Of a stretch of 64,000 nt of DNA, positions 27,419 through 41,300 are shown piece by piece. A model generated the notes under the pieces. That model did no database searches. It was not told the origin of the DNA and saw nothing but the letters and a program-made list of their open reading frames with translations. Position numbers and translations under genes: made by a program. Position 1 is the stretch's first letter; every line of letters starts with the position of its first letter. This DNA comes from Sphaeroforma sirkka (Eukaryota; Opisthokonta; Ichthyosporea; Ichthyophonida). The DNA is taken from the NCBI GenBank assembly GCA_001586965.3, contig LUCW03001354.1, positions 17,501 to 81,500 on the forward strand. The letters are read 5' to 3'.

Positions 27419-29022
27419 GCAACTGTAGACTTCCGAGACCGTTCGTAAGCTATTGTGAAGCGTATAAGTACTGTGCTTGCCATGGTAGTTTTCAGCTGAA
27501 TGTGAAGGTATCATTACGCAAACACACAGTCAATACACTAGCCATGTCAGCATAAACTATCAGCGGCATTCAATGGCTGTAGTAAGACTACCACTGGCTA
27601 CCGCGTCAATTCTCTCAGGCGGTGTCTGCATTGGTTTAAGTAGATTGTCCACTTGCTACGTTATAATGCACCGTATATACACTCGGCATTGTGGTCGTAC
27701 AGGGCACCAGAATTAGTACTACTGCAGGGATAGCTTGGTACTCACTCTTGACTTGCTACTACAGCGGACCCGTGTAGTGCTTCTATAGTGTGCTGATGGT
27801 GGATTGAAGAAGTGTATCAAAGTGTAGGAACCAAACGTGGGGAAGGCGTACACCATCTTGAAACCTCACTGCAACTGTGTGACGCTGATTACCATTAAAC
27901 ATGTACGTATTTGTGTGCTTGTGGGTCATCCTTGACGAGCACAACTGCTCACAAGACGCTTCCGCTGTCGTCGCCACACCAGCCATCCCCTGAGCCACAA
28001 AGTGTTGCAATGAGAGCGAAAGCGCCTGGACTGATTTGCAAGCACCTCAGTGGTGGCTTAAATACATACAGTCCATACTTACTATTCGCAGGGTTTAGGG
28101 CTTTAGGGTTATTAGGCGTGTATGTCTTTTTCAGGGGGCTATAGTTCGTACGCATTTTGAATTGTCCAATCAGTACCTCGGTGTTCGATAAAGTGTACGA
28201 TATGTGTACCTCTAGATGTTCAATACATGTCATAAATAGATTCAAACTTGAAACTTGACACTCTGTCTGTTCGCACATCACTGCAATATACGTATTCTGT
28301 AAACATTCTGTGTACGTAAATAGATTTGTACGCGTAATCAACACACTTATACATTTTATTCTACGAGATAACTTCAAGTAGAGTCCGAGAATGGGATATG
28401 GGCATGCATGCCAGAGTGCGTCAACATATCCCATGCAGCAATCGAGAAGCAGTAAAATTAGAGAACCCTGAGTGGAACCTGAGTGGACTACAGAGCGCAA
28501 CATGGAAGAATAATTCATATTATAATACCTCACAGTAAACGCACCATATAGGATGTCTCGTGCTGTTTGTGTTTCATACGACGGCAGTTTGATTCAGTCC
28601 CTGTGTTGTTTCAGGACATGCAGTGAGTGGTTCAGTCAATGCCGTGCGCTCATAGTGAACACACGGTATAGGCTATCTGTATATTATCCGTGTTATTCAA
28701 GATGTGCAGTGAACGACTTATCAACTGTTCTATGTACAATGTCAGTGTTAACTTAGTTCATATGTACAATGTTAGTGTTAACTTAGTTCATTCATGGACT
28801 ATCACTTCCAGCGATGCAGAGCTTGGCAGGGCATCTAATTAGAGCTTTTAAATAGAGCGGTTTAATTAGAGTGATTTAATCAAAGCGGCTATGTCGCTAT
28901 GAACAATAGCAGACCCTCTCTATGCCTGCCAGCGATATAGAAATTGGGAGAGCATCTCTATCAAAAGGAACTACATAGCACCGCTAAGTAAAACCGCTCC
29001 CTTGTTGGTTCTAATGTTTTAG
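27419..29022. other. Mostly unassigned sequence, possible 5' part of a gene
   Basis: No gene can be supported. Short open stretches at about 27900-28080 and 28553-28630 are possible exons of the locus that follows, without recognisable motifs. A telomere-like GGGTTTAGGG lies near 28090, and duplicated words (TGTACAATGTTAGTGTTAACT, near 28735-28795) are visible. Confidence 0.35.
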
Positions 29023-29945
29023 GAAGATGGGCTGGTATCGCAGAGCAAGCATACTCGTTTGTCACCCAGAGATCTGTATTTGGAATACCGTACCAACAAA
29101 CACATGAAGCCAAATGTTGCGGATGTACACAACCAGACACCATCTTGGGTACATGTAAGTAGGATGTATATAACCAGATACCATCTTAAGTGCGTGTAAG
29201 TAGGATGTATACAATCAGACACCATCTTAAGTACATGTAAGTAGGATGTATACAACCAGATACCATCTTAAGTAAGTGTAAGTAGGATGTATACAACCAG
29301 ACACCATCTTAAGTACATGTAAGTAGGATGTATATAACCAGATACCATCTTAAGTACGTGTAAGTAGGATGTATACAACCAGATACCATTTTAAGTACAT
29401 GTAAGTAGGATGTATACAACCAGATACCATCTGAAGTACGTGTAAGTAGGATATATACAACCAGACACCATCTTAAGTACATGTAAGTAGGATGTGTACA
29501 ACCAGATACCATCTTAAGTACATGTAAGTAGGATGCATACAACCAGATACTATCTTAAGTACATGTAGGTAGGATGTATACAACCAGCTACCATTTTAAG
29601 TACGTGTAAGTAGGATGTATACAACCAGACACCATCTTAAGTACGTGTAAGTATCTGTTTATATTTTCCGGTTCAACAGAAACCAACATTCACAGCTATA
29701 TCCAATCATTGGCCATCACGATTGTAAGTGAGCAGGCCGACATTTCCCAGGTTCAGCGAACCCCAAACCCTAGCTACTGTATACCGTTGTACATCACCAT
29801 GTTGTGTACATGCAGGATTTGGAGTTTCGTCGGTCCAGCTTTGGGCCCTGCAGAGCCACGTGGCCAGCGAGAAGCTTCACTATCGGGTGCGAGTGCGTTT
29901 TGTATATCACATCCAACCACCCCACAGCATAGATCTTAAACGTTG
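29023..29945 (+). CDS. Candidate exons of an unidentified gene
   Basis: A possible exon at 29023-29152 follows TAATGTTTTAG and ends before GTAAGTAG; one frame gives LSPRDLYLEYRTNKHM. Another possible exon (about 29817-29945) follows ACATGCAG and gives SEKLHYRVRVRFVYHIQPPH, ending in TGA. A short piece at 29681-29726, between CAACAG and GTAAGTG, may join them, but I could not find one phase that runs through all three. I recognise no family. The 41-bp minisatellite in between is built on the first exon's 3' end. Treat as a weak gene call. Confidence 0.3.
29120..29660 (+). repeat. 41-bp minisatellite built on an exon end and splice donor
   Basis: Thirteen units in 41-bp register, each with GGATGTATACAACCAGA, ACCATCTTAAG and then (C/T)(A/G)TGTAAGTA. 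The first unit is the end of the candidate exon itself (GATGTACACAACCAGACACC then GTACATGTAAGT), so each later unit is a copy of exon end plus donor. Confidence 0.9.
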
Positions 29946-30009
29946 AATAAGTATGCGTATAGAACACGGTGGCTTGCGAACGACCGTAGACTACATAATG
30001 GTGTGCTTA

Positions 30010-33000
30010 CCTAGGCTGGACGTGTTTCTATTTATACCCTAGACTGGAGGTGTTTCTATGTATAACCTAGACTGGAGGTGTTTCTATGTAAAACCTAGAC
30101 TGGAGGTGTTTCTATGTATAACCTAGACTGAAGGTGTTTCTATGGTGTTTTTTATGTATAACCTAGACTGGAGGTGTTTCTATGTAAAACCTAGACTGGA
30201 GGTGTTTCTATGTATAACCTAGGCTGGAGGTGTTCCTATGTATAACCTAGACTGGAGGTGTTTCTATGTATAACCTAGACTGGAGATGCTTCTATGTATA
30301 ACCTAGACTGAAGGTGTTTCTATGTATAACCTAGACTGGAGGTGTTTCTATGTATAACCTAGGCTGGAGGTGTTCCTATGTATAACCTAGACTGGAGGTG
30401 TTTCTATGTATAACCTAGACTGAAGGTGTTTCTATGGTGTTTTTTATGTATAACCTAGACTGGAGGTGTTTCTATGTAAAACCTAGACTGGAGGTGTTTC
30501 TATGTATAACCTAGGCTGGAGGTGTTCCTATGTATAACCTAGACTGGAGGTGTTTCTATGTATAACCTAGACTGGAGATGCTTCTATGTATAACCTAGAC
30601 TGAAGGTGTTTCTATGTATAACCTAGACTGAAGGTGTTTCTATGGTGTTTTTATGTATAACCTAGACTGGAGGTGTTTCTATGTAAAACCTAGACTGGAG
30701 GTGTTTCTATGTATAACCTAGGCTGGAGGTGTTCCTATGTATAACCTAGACTGGAGGTGTTTCTATGTATAACCTAGACTGGAGATGCTTCTATGTATAA
30801 CCTAGACTGAAGGTGTTTCTATGTATAACCTAGACTGGAGGTGTTTCTATGTATAACCTAGGCTGGAGGTGTTCCTATGTATAACCTAGACTGGAGGTGT
30901 TTCTATGTATAACCTAGACTGGAGATGTTTCTATCTATAACCTAGACTAGAGTGTTTCTATCTATAACCCAGACTAGAGCCTAGACTGAAGGTGTTTCTA
31001 TCTATATCCTTAACTGGAGGTGTTTCTGTGTATAACCCAGACTGGCTATGTATAACCTAGACTGGATGTGTTTCTATGTATAACCTAGACTGGAGCATAG
31101 ACTGGTGGTGTTTCTATGTATAACCTAGACTGGAGGTGTTTCTATCTATAACCTAGACTGGAGGTGTTTCTATCTATAACCTGGACTGGATGTGTTTCTA
31201 TGTATAACCTAGACTGGAGGTGTTTCTATCTGTAACCTTGACTGGAGGTGTTTCTATGTATAACCTAGACTGGAGGTGTTTCCATCTATAACCCAGAATA
31301 GAGCCTAGACTGAAGGTATTTCTATCTATAACCCTAACTGGAGGTGTTTCTATGTATAACCTAGACTGGAGGTGTTTCTAACTATAACCCAGACTGGAGC
31401 CTAGACTGGTGGTGTTTCTATGTATAACCTAGACTGTAGGTGTTTCTATCTACAACCTAGACTGGAGGTGTTTCTATGTATAACCTAGACTGGAGGTGTT
31501 TCTATGTATAACCTAGACTGGAGTTGTTTCTATGTAAAACCTAGAATGGATTTGTTTCTATGTATAACCTAGACTGGAGCATAGACTGGTGGTGTTTCTA
31601 TGTATAACCTAGACTGGAGGTGTTTCTATCTATAACCTAGACTGGAGGTGTTTCTATCTATAACCTGGACTGGATGTGTTTCTATGTATAACCTAGACTG
31701 GAGGTGTTTCTATCTGTAACCTTGACTGGAGGTGTTTCTATGTATAACCTAGACTGGAGGTGTTTCCATCTATAACCCAGAATAGAGCCTAGACTGAAGG
31801 TATTTCTATCTATAACCCTAACTGGAGGTGTTTCTATGTATAACCTAGACTCGAAGTGATTCTAACTTTAATCCAGACTGGAGCCTAGACTGGTGGGGTT
31901 TCTATGTATGACCTAGACTGGAGATGCTTCTATGTATAACCTAGACTGAAGGTGTGTTTCTATCTGTAACCTTGACTGGAGGTGTTTCTATGTATAACCT
32001 AGACTGGAGGTAATTCTATGTATAGCCTAGACTGGAGGTGTTTCTATGTATAACTTAGACTGAATGTGTTTCTATGTATAACCTAGACTGGAGGTGTTTC
32101 TAACTATAACCCAGACTGGAGCCTAGACTGGTGGTGTTTCTATGTATAACCTAGACTGTAGGTGTTTCTATCTACAACCTAGACTGGAGGTGTTTCTATG
32201 TATAACCTAGACTGGAGGTGTTTCTCCTAGACTGGAGTTGTTTCTATGTAAAACCTAGACTGGAGGTGTTTCTATGTATAGCCTAGAATGGAGGTGTTTC
32301 TATGTATAACCTAGACTCGAAGTGATTCTAACTTTAATCCAGACTGGAGCCTAGACTGGTGGGGTTTCTATGTATGACCTAGACTGGAGATGCTTCTATG
32401 TATAACCTAGACTGAAGGTGTTTCTATGTATAACCTAGACTGGAGGTGTTTCTATGTATAACCTAGGCTGGAGGTGTTCCTATGTATAACCTAGACTGGA
32501 GGTGTTTCTATGTATAACCTAGACTCGAAGTGATTCTAACTTTAATCCAGACTGGAGCCTAGACTGGTGGGGTTTCTATGTATGACCTAGACTGGAGATG
32601 CTTCTATGTATAACCTAGACTGAAGGTGTTTCTATGTATAACCTAGACTGGAGGTGTTTCTATGTATAACCTAGGCTGGAGGTGTTCCTATGTATAACCT
32701 AGACTGGAGGTGTTTCTATGTATAACCTAGACTGGAGATGTTTCTATCTATAACCTAGACTAGAGTGTTTCTATCTATAACCCAGACTAGAGCCTAGACT
32801 GAAGGTGTTTCTATCTATATCCTTAACTGGAGGTGTTTCTGTGTATAACCCAGACTGGCTATGTATAACCTAGACTGGATGTGTTTCTATGTATAACCTA
32901 GACTGGAGCATAGACTGGTGGTGTTTCTATGTATAACCTAGACTGGAGGTGTTTCTATCTATAACCTAGACTGGAGGTGTTTCTATCTATAACCTGGACT

Positions 33001-36000
33001 GGATGTGTTTCTATGTATAACCTAGACTGGAGGTGTTTCTATCTGTAACCTTGACTGGAGGTGTTTCTATGTATAACCTAGACTGGAGGTGTTTCCATCT
33101 ATAACCCAGAATAGAGCCTAGACTGAAGGTATTTCTATCTATAACCCTAACTGGAGGTGTTTCTATGTATAACTTAGACTGGAGGTGTTTCTAACTATAA
33201 CCCAGACTGGAGCCTAGACTGGTGGTGTTTCTATGTATAACCTAGACTGTAGGTGTTTCTATCTACAACCTAGACTAGAGGTGTTTCTATGTATAACCTA
33301 GACTGGAGGTGTTTCTATGTATAACCTAGACTGGAGTTGTTTCTATGTAAAACCTAGAATGGATTTGTTTCTATGTATAACCTAGACTGGAGCATAGACT
33401 GGTGGTGTTTCTATGTATAACCCAGACTGGAGGTGTTTCTATCTATAACCTAGACTGGAGGTGTTTCTATCTATAACCTGGACTGGATGTGTTTCTATGT
33501 ATAACCTAGACTGGAGGTGTTTCTATCTGTAACCTTGACTGGAGGTGTTTCTATGTATAACCTAGACTGGAGGTGTTTCCATCTATAACCCAGAATAGAG
33601 CCTAGACTGAAGGTATTTCTATCTATAACCCTAACTGGAGGTGTTTCTATGTATAACCTAGAATGGAGGTGTTTTTATGTATAACCTAGACTCGAAGTAA
33701 TTCTAACTTTAATCCAGACTGGAGCCTAGACTGGTGGGGTTTCTATGTATGACCTAGACTGGAGATGCTTCTATGTATAACCTAGACTGAAGGTGTTTCT
33801 ATCTGTAACCTTGACTGGAGGTGTTTCTATGTATAACCTAAACTGGAGGTGTTTCTATGTATAGCCTAGACTGGAGGTGTTTCTATGTATAACTTAGACT
33901 GAATGTGTTTCTATGTATAACCTAGACTGGAGGTGTTTCTAACTATAACCCAGACTGGAGCCTAGACTGGTGGTGTTTCTATGTATAACCTAGACTGTAG
34001 GTGTTTCTATCTACAACCTAGACTGGAGGTGTTTCTATGTATAACCTAGACTGGAGGTGTTTCTCCTAGACTGGAGTTGTTTCTATGTAAAACCTAGACT
34101 GGAGGTGTTTCTATGTATAGCCTAGAATGGAGATGCTTCTATGTATAACCTAGACTGAAGGTGTTTCTATGTATAACCTAGACTGGAGGTGTTTCTATGT
34201 ATAACCTAGGCTGGAGGTGTTCCTATGTATAACCTAGACTGGAGGTGTTTCTATGTATAACCTAGACTCGAAGTGATTCTAACTTTAATCCAGACTGGAG
34301 CCTAGACTGGTGGGGTTTCTATGTATGACCTAGACTGGAGATGCTTCTATGTATAACCTAGACTGAAGGTGTTTCTATGTATAACCTAGACTGGAGGTGT
34401 TTCTATGTATAACCTAGGCTGGAGGTGTTCCTATGTATAACCTAGACTGGAGGTGTTTCTATGTATAACCTAGACTGGAGATGTTTCTATCTATAACCTA
34501 GACTAGAGTGTTTCTATCTATAACCCAGACTAGAGCCTAGACTGAAGGTGTTTCTATCTATATCCTTAACTGGAGGTGTTTCTGTGTATAACCCAGACTG
34601 GCTATGTATAACCTAGACTGGATGTGTTTCTATGTATAACCTAGACTGGAGCATAGACTGGTGGTGTTTCTATGTATAACCTAGACTGGAGGTGTTTCTA
34701 TCTATAACCTAGACTGGAGGTGTTTCTATCTATAACCTGGACTGGATGTGTTTCTATGTATAACCTAGACTGGAGGTGTTTCTATCTGTAACCTTGACTG
34801 GAGGTGTTTCTATGTATAACCTAGACTGGAGGTGTTTCCATCTATAACCCAGAATAGAGCCTAGACTGAAGGTATTTCTATCTATAACCCTAACTGGAGG
34901 TGTTTCTATGTATAACTTAGACTGGAGGTGTTTCTAACTATAACCCAGACTGGAGCCTAGACTGGTGGTGTTTCTATGTATAACCTAGACTGTAGGTGTT
35001 TCTATCTACAACCTAGACTAGAGGTGTTTCTATGTATAACCTAGACTGGAGGTTTTTTTCTATGTATAACCTAGACTGGAGTTGTTTCTATGTAAAACCT
35101 AGAATGGATTTGTTTCTATGTATAACCTAGACTGGAGCATAGACTGGTGGTGTTTCTATGTATAACCCAGACTGGAGGTGTTTCTATCTATAACCTAGAC
35201 TGGAGGTGTTTCTATCTATAACCTGGACTGGATGTGTTTCTATGTATAACCTAGACTGGAGGTGTTTCTATCTGTAACCTTGACTGGAGGTGTTTCTATG
35301 TATAACCTAGACTGGAGGTGTTTCCATCTATAACCCAGAAGAATAGAGCCTAGACTGAAGGTATTTCTATCTATAACCCTAACTGGAGGTGTTTCTATGT
35401 ATAACCTAGAATGGAGGTGTTTCTATGTATAACCTAGACTCGAAGTGATTCTAACTTTAATCCAGACTGGAGCCTAGACTGGTGGGGTTTCTATGTATGA
35501 CCTAGACTGGAGATGCTTCTATGTATAACCTAGACTGAAGGTGTTTCTATCTGTAACCTTGACTGGAGGTGTTTCTTTGTATAACCTAGACTGGAGGTGT
35601 TTCTATGTATAGCCTAGACTGGAGGTGTTTCTATGTATAACTTAGACTGAATGTGTTTCTATGTATAACCTAGACTGGAGGTGTTTCTAACTATAACCCA
35701 GACTGGAGCCTAGACTGGTGGTGTTTCTATGTATAACCTAGACTGTAGGTGTTTCTATCTACAACCTAGACTGGAGGTGTTTCTATGTATAACCTAGACT
35801 GGAGGTGTTTCTCCTAGTCTGGAGTTGTTTCTATGTAAAACCTAGACTGGAGGTGTTTCTATGTATAGCCTAGAATGGAGGTGTTTCTATGTATAACCTA
35901 GACTCGAAGTGATTCTAACTTTAATCCAGACTGGAGCCTAGACTGGTGGGGTTTCTATGTATGACCTAGACTGGAGATGCTTCTATGTATAACCTAGACT

Positions 36001-38150
36001 GAAGGTGTTTCTATGTATAACCTAGACTGGAGGTGTTTCTATGTATAACCTAGGCTGGAGGTGTTTCTATGTATAACCTAGACTGGAGGTGTTTCTATGT
36101 ATAACCTAGACTGGAGGTGTTTCTATCTATAACCTAGAATAGAGTGTTCCTATCTATAACCCAGACTAGAGCCTAGACTGAAGGTGTTTCTATCTATATC
36201 CTTAACTGGAGGTGTTTCTGTGTATAACCCAGACTGGCTATGTATAACCTAGACTGGATGTGTTTCTATGTATAACCTAGACTGGAGCATAGACTGGTGG
36301 TGTTTCTATGTATAACCTAGACTGGAGGTGTTTCTATCTATAACCTAGACTGGAGGTGTTTCTATCTATAACCTGGACTGGATGTGTTTCTATGTATAAC
36401 CTAGACTGGAGGTGTTTCTATCTATAACCTAGACTGGAGGTGTTTCTATCTATAACCTGGACTGGATGTGTTTCTATGTATAACCTAGACTGGAGGTGTT
36501 TCCATCTATAACCCAGAATAGAGCCTAGACTGAAGGTGTTTCTATCTATAACCCTAACTGGAGGTGTTTTCATGTATAACCTAGACTGAAGGTGTTTCTA
36601 TCTATAAACCTAACTGGAGGTGTTTCTATCTATAACCTTAACTGGAGGTGTTTCTATCTATAACCTGGACTGGAGGTGTTTTCATGTATAACCTACACTG
36701 GAAGTGATTCTATCTAACCTGGACTGGAGGTGTTTCTATGTATAACCTAGACTGGAGATGCTTCTATGTATAACCTAGACTGGAGGTGTTTCTATGTGTA
36801 ACCTAGACTGGAGGTGTTTCTACGAATAACCTAGACTGGAGCCTAGACTGGTGGTGTTTCTATTTATAACCTAGACTGGAGGTGTTTCTATGTATAACCT
36901 AGGCTGGAGGTGTTTCTATGTATAACCCAGAGTGGAGGTGTTTTCATGTATAACCTACACTGGAAGTGGTTCTATCTAACCTGGACTGGAGGTGTTTCTA
37001 TGTATAACCTAAACTGGAGATGCTTCTATGTATAACCTAGACTGGAGGTGTTTCTATGTATAACCTAGGCTGGAGGTGTTTCTATCTATAACTCTAACTG
37101 GAGGTGTTATTATGTATAGCCTAGACTGAAGGTGTTTCTATGTATAACCTTAACTGGAGGTGTTTCTATATATATCCTAGACTGGAGGTGTTTTCATGTA
37201 TAACCTACACTGTAAGTGGTTCTATGTATAACCTAGACTGGAAGTGCTTCTATCTATAATCTAGACTGGAGGTGTTTCCTTTTATAACCCAGACTAGAGT
37301 CTAGACTGAAGGTGTTTCTATCTATAACCTCAACTGGAGGTGTTTCTGTGTATAACCCAGACTGGCTATGTATAACCTATACTGGAGGTTATTCTATCTA
37401 TAACCTGGACTGGAGGTGTTTCTATTTATAACCTAGACTGGAGCATAGACTGGTGGTGTTTCTATGTGTAACCTAGACTGGAGGTGTTACTATCTATAAC
37501 CTGGACTGGATGTGTTTCTATTTATAATCTAGACTGGGGGTGTTTCTATGTATAACCTAGACTGGAGCCTAGACTGGTGGTGTTTCTATGTATAACCTAG
37601 ACTGGAGGTGTTTCTATCTATAGTCTAGACTGGAGGTGTTTCCATCTTTAATCCAGACTAGAGCCTATAACCTAGACTGGAGGTGTTTCTATCTATAGTC
37701 TAGACTGGAGGTGTTTCCATCTATAACCCAGACTAGAGTCTAGTCTGAAGATGTTTCTATCTATAACCTCAACTGGAGGTGTTTCTGTGTATAACCTAGA
37801 CTGGCTATATATACCTAGACTGGAGGTGTTTCTATCTATAACCTGGACTGGAGGTGTTTCTATTTGTAATCTAGACGGGAGGTGTTTTTATGTATAACCT
37901 AGACTGGAGGTGTTTCTATGTATATCCTAGACTGGATGTGTTTCTATGTATAACCTAGACTGAAGATGTTTCTATGTATAACCTAGACTGGAGGTGTTTC
38001 TATCTATAACCTGGACTGGAGGTGTTTCTGTTTATAACCTAGACTGGTGGTGTTTCTATGTATAACCTAGACTGTAGGTGTTTCTATGTAAAACCTAGAC
38101 TGGAGGTGTTTCTATGTATTACCTAGGCTGGAGGTGTTTCTATGTATAAC
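30010..38150. repeat. 8-kb minisatellite, 28-bp unit, with higher-order blocks
   Basis: About 290 units built on TATAACCTAGACTGGAGGTG then TTTCTATG. Variants (CTGAAGG, CTGGATG, CTATCTATAACC, GGCTGGAGG, and short units with GACTGGAGCC) recur in a fixed order. The marker AACCCAGACTGGCTATG occurs near 31035, 32850, 34590, 36225 and 37350. So blocks of about 1.6-1.8 kb were themselves duplicated, and the last block differs more. No open frame or gene is present. Confidence 0.97.
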
Positions 38151-38377
38151 TAATAACGGCTGTCAAGCGGTCAGGACACACTTGCGAAGCCATAAACGGG
38201 CGATCCTACTATTAAAATGGTATTACGAAACAGTCTGAGACTCTGGGGCGCCCTATTTAATTCGCACACCCTTCTAAACACTTTCGCATCAACTGCCACA
38301 CACTCGTGCCTAAATATGCCTATTTACACCTTCTGGTGCGATTCCTTATTTCCGTACACATCCCTTGCACCTATCAC

Positions 38378-41300
38378 CTATCGATTAGTTCTGCGCTTTG
38401 CCCTGGACTTTTGGGCGCGGGTATTCTTGGTACTATTAGCCTTGCCCGTTATTGGATTGAAGCTCTGGCTGATCACATTCTGGGTCGGTGCTGCGGTGGC
38501 CTGTCCATCCTGATAATATAATGGACCAGGACAGGACATTGAACATGAGACAAGTGTAGTTGTAAAGATGCAGATCTTAGTGTGTATACAGACAGGCATA
38601 TAAATTTTTATAGACCGCTATCGGTATAGGGTTGCAGGAACGAAGTAGGTGGGGTTGATACATACATACACGCACGCTGTAAAAAAGATAAAAGTTCACA
38701 TTTGCATTCACAAACAACAAATTCTCTCCTGCGTGTGTGCGGTAATGAGAAGATATCGGACAGTTCTAAACCCCTTCCTTCACGAGCATTTGCTAGCACG
38801 TTGAACGTTCAGAGCTCAGATCCGGTGATGTGGCATTCACCAACACGTGTGTACGGTCAAAGTTCAGAGGTGTGGAACACGTGTGTACGGTCAGAGTTCA
38901 GAGGTGTGGAACACGTGTGTATGGTCAGAGTTTAGAGGTGCGGCATACCTGTTTCAGCTGCATTTGCTGGGCCGTCTTCAACGTCTCCCAGAAATCCATA
39001 GGCGGTGGCTGCAATAGGGCAAACAGAGGCACGTACGTTAGTACTTACTGTCCAAGTGTCAAAGATGTTGGTATAAAACCCCGACATTCTGGATTGGTGT
39101 TATCATGGTTACGATGTGCTAGTTCCGTGCGCTGCACGCCTTGTCAAGAACAAAACTAAACCGCAGCGATAGCGGAACACAATTATAGCAATGAACGATA
39201 CACTTCTGATGTTAGAACGTGTCTAGTAACCCTAACAACAGCGTAGATCTAATAACCATGACAACAGCGTAGATTGACTACGAGCTAGAATGCAGACCAA
39301 ACATCCACAGCAGACATCACTGCTAATGGACACATATCAGAGACAGAACACATGAGAGTCAGTCGACCCAAAAAGTCGCACTCAGCATTGGTTATCTTAG
39401 CACAAACGGGGTAATCGATCCTGAACAGAGGTGCACGGTACACTCAGACACCTAGAAACATGCGTTATCCTCTCACGCTCCGCACAAACCAAGCCTACAC
39501 AAGGGATGGGCAACACGGAACACATTGCTATGGACACACAAGAGGGGGTAAAGCACACACACGGCCAGCCTATAGACCTCAATAGTACGCAAACCCTAAA
39601 CCCTAAAAAGGCTACCACTGCAGGTATAGGTATGGGCCATTCGCATTAGTAAGCATGTGCATGTACCACTGACAGCATTGTCGTACACCCATCTGTGTTG
39701 CCACCTCACACTTTGTGTATTCGCGGACTCGCCTCTGCCGGTCAACCCCTAAATACTTCTTACTTGCACACACACAAACGCACATATGCCTGGCCATGCC
39801 ACACACATACGCCTTATTCACACTCACATACACATACGTCTTATTCACACTCACACATACCGCATTAGGGTCCCTGGGAGGAGGCTCTCTTACAGCCGGA
39901 ACTCCAATGAAGTTGCGGACGTACTGAATCTTGAACAGGGCCACTTGAGAGAGAGAGACGACATTATTGGCGCACCAATACAGCAGCAAGGCCTAGGAGA
40001 TGTATATATTGGACCATGAGCTAAGGAGGTTGTATTAAGAATAGAGTAGTAAGGCCTAGGAGATGTATGTATTGGACCATGAGCTTTGAAGAATAGAGTA
40101 GTAAGGCCTAGGAGATGTATGTATTGGACCATGCGCTTTGAAGAATAGAGTAGTAAGGCCTAGGAGATGTATGTATTGGACCATGAGCTTTGAAGAATAG
40201 AGCAGTATGGCCTAGTAGATGTATGTATTGGACCATGCGCTTTGAAGAATAGAGTAGTAAGGCCTAGGAGATGTATGTATTGGACCATGAGCTTTGAAGA
40301 ATAGAGCAGTATGGCCTAGTAGATGTATGTATTGGACCATGCGCTTTGAAGAATAGAGTAGTAAGGCCTAGGAGATGTATGTATTGGACCATGAGCTTTG
40401 AAGAATAGAGTAGTAAGGCCTAGGAGATGTATGTATTGGACCATGAGCTTTGAAGAATAGAGCAGTATGGCCTAGTAGATGTATGTATTGGACCATGCGC
40501 TTTGAAGAACAGAGTAGTAAGGCCTAGGAGATGTATGTATTGGACCATGAGCTTTGAAGAATAGAGCAGTATGGCCTAGTAGATGTATGTATTGGACCAT
40601 GAGCTAAGGAGGTTGTATTAAGAATAGAGTAGTAAGGCCTAGAGAGATGTATGTATTGGACTATGAGTTAAGGGGTTGTAATAAGAATACAGCAGTAAGG
40701 CCTAGGAGATGTATGTATTGGACCATGAGCTAAGGAGGTTGTGTTAAGAATAGAGCAGTAAGGCCTAGGAGATGTATGTATTGGACCATGAGCTTTGAAG
40801 AACAGAGTAGTAAGGCCTAGGAGATGTATGTATTGGACCATGCGCTTTGAAGAATAGAGTAGTAAGGCCCTAGGAGATGTATGTATTGGACCATGAGCTT
40901 TGAAGAATAGAGCAGTATGGCCTAGTAGATGTATGTATTGGACCATGCGCTTTGAAGAATAGAGTAGTAAAGGCCTAGGAGATGTATGTATTGGACCATG
41001 AGCTTTGAAGAACAGAGCAGTATGGCCTAGTAGATGTATGTATTGGACCATGAGCTAAGGAGGTTGTATTAAGAATAGAGTAGTAAGGCCTAGAGATGTA
41101 TGTATTGGACTATGAGTTAAGGGGGTTGTAATAAGAATACAGCAGTAAGGCCTAGGAGATGTATGTATTGGACCATGAGCTAAGGAGGTTGTGTTAAGAA
41201 TAGAGCAGTAAGGCCTAGGAGATGTATGTATTGGACCATGAGCTAAGGAGGTTGGATTAAGACGAGAGCAAAATAGTAATACTCTTATGTGTTATGTGGG

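Noticed and set aside
22680-27483. Family of ~75-codon minus-strand frames (MADVCLRLVTT type)
   Set aside because: They repeat with the 172-bp satellite period, which is not a multiple of three. Each ends in the next unit and none has a plausible start context.
38217-38521. Plus-strand 98-codon hydrophobic frame
   Set aside because: It overlaps the last exon of OXA1 on the other strand, which has a matching phase and a family-typical basic tail.
30010-41270. CRISPR array
   Set aside because: Units are contiguous without unique spacers and the context is eukaryotic; they are minisatellites.
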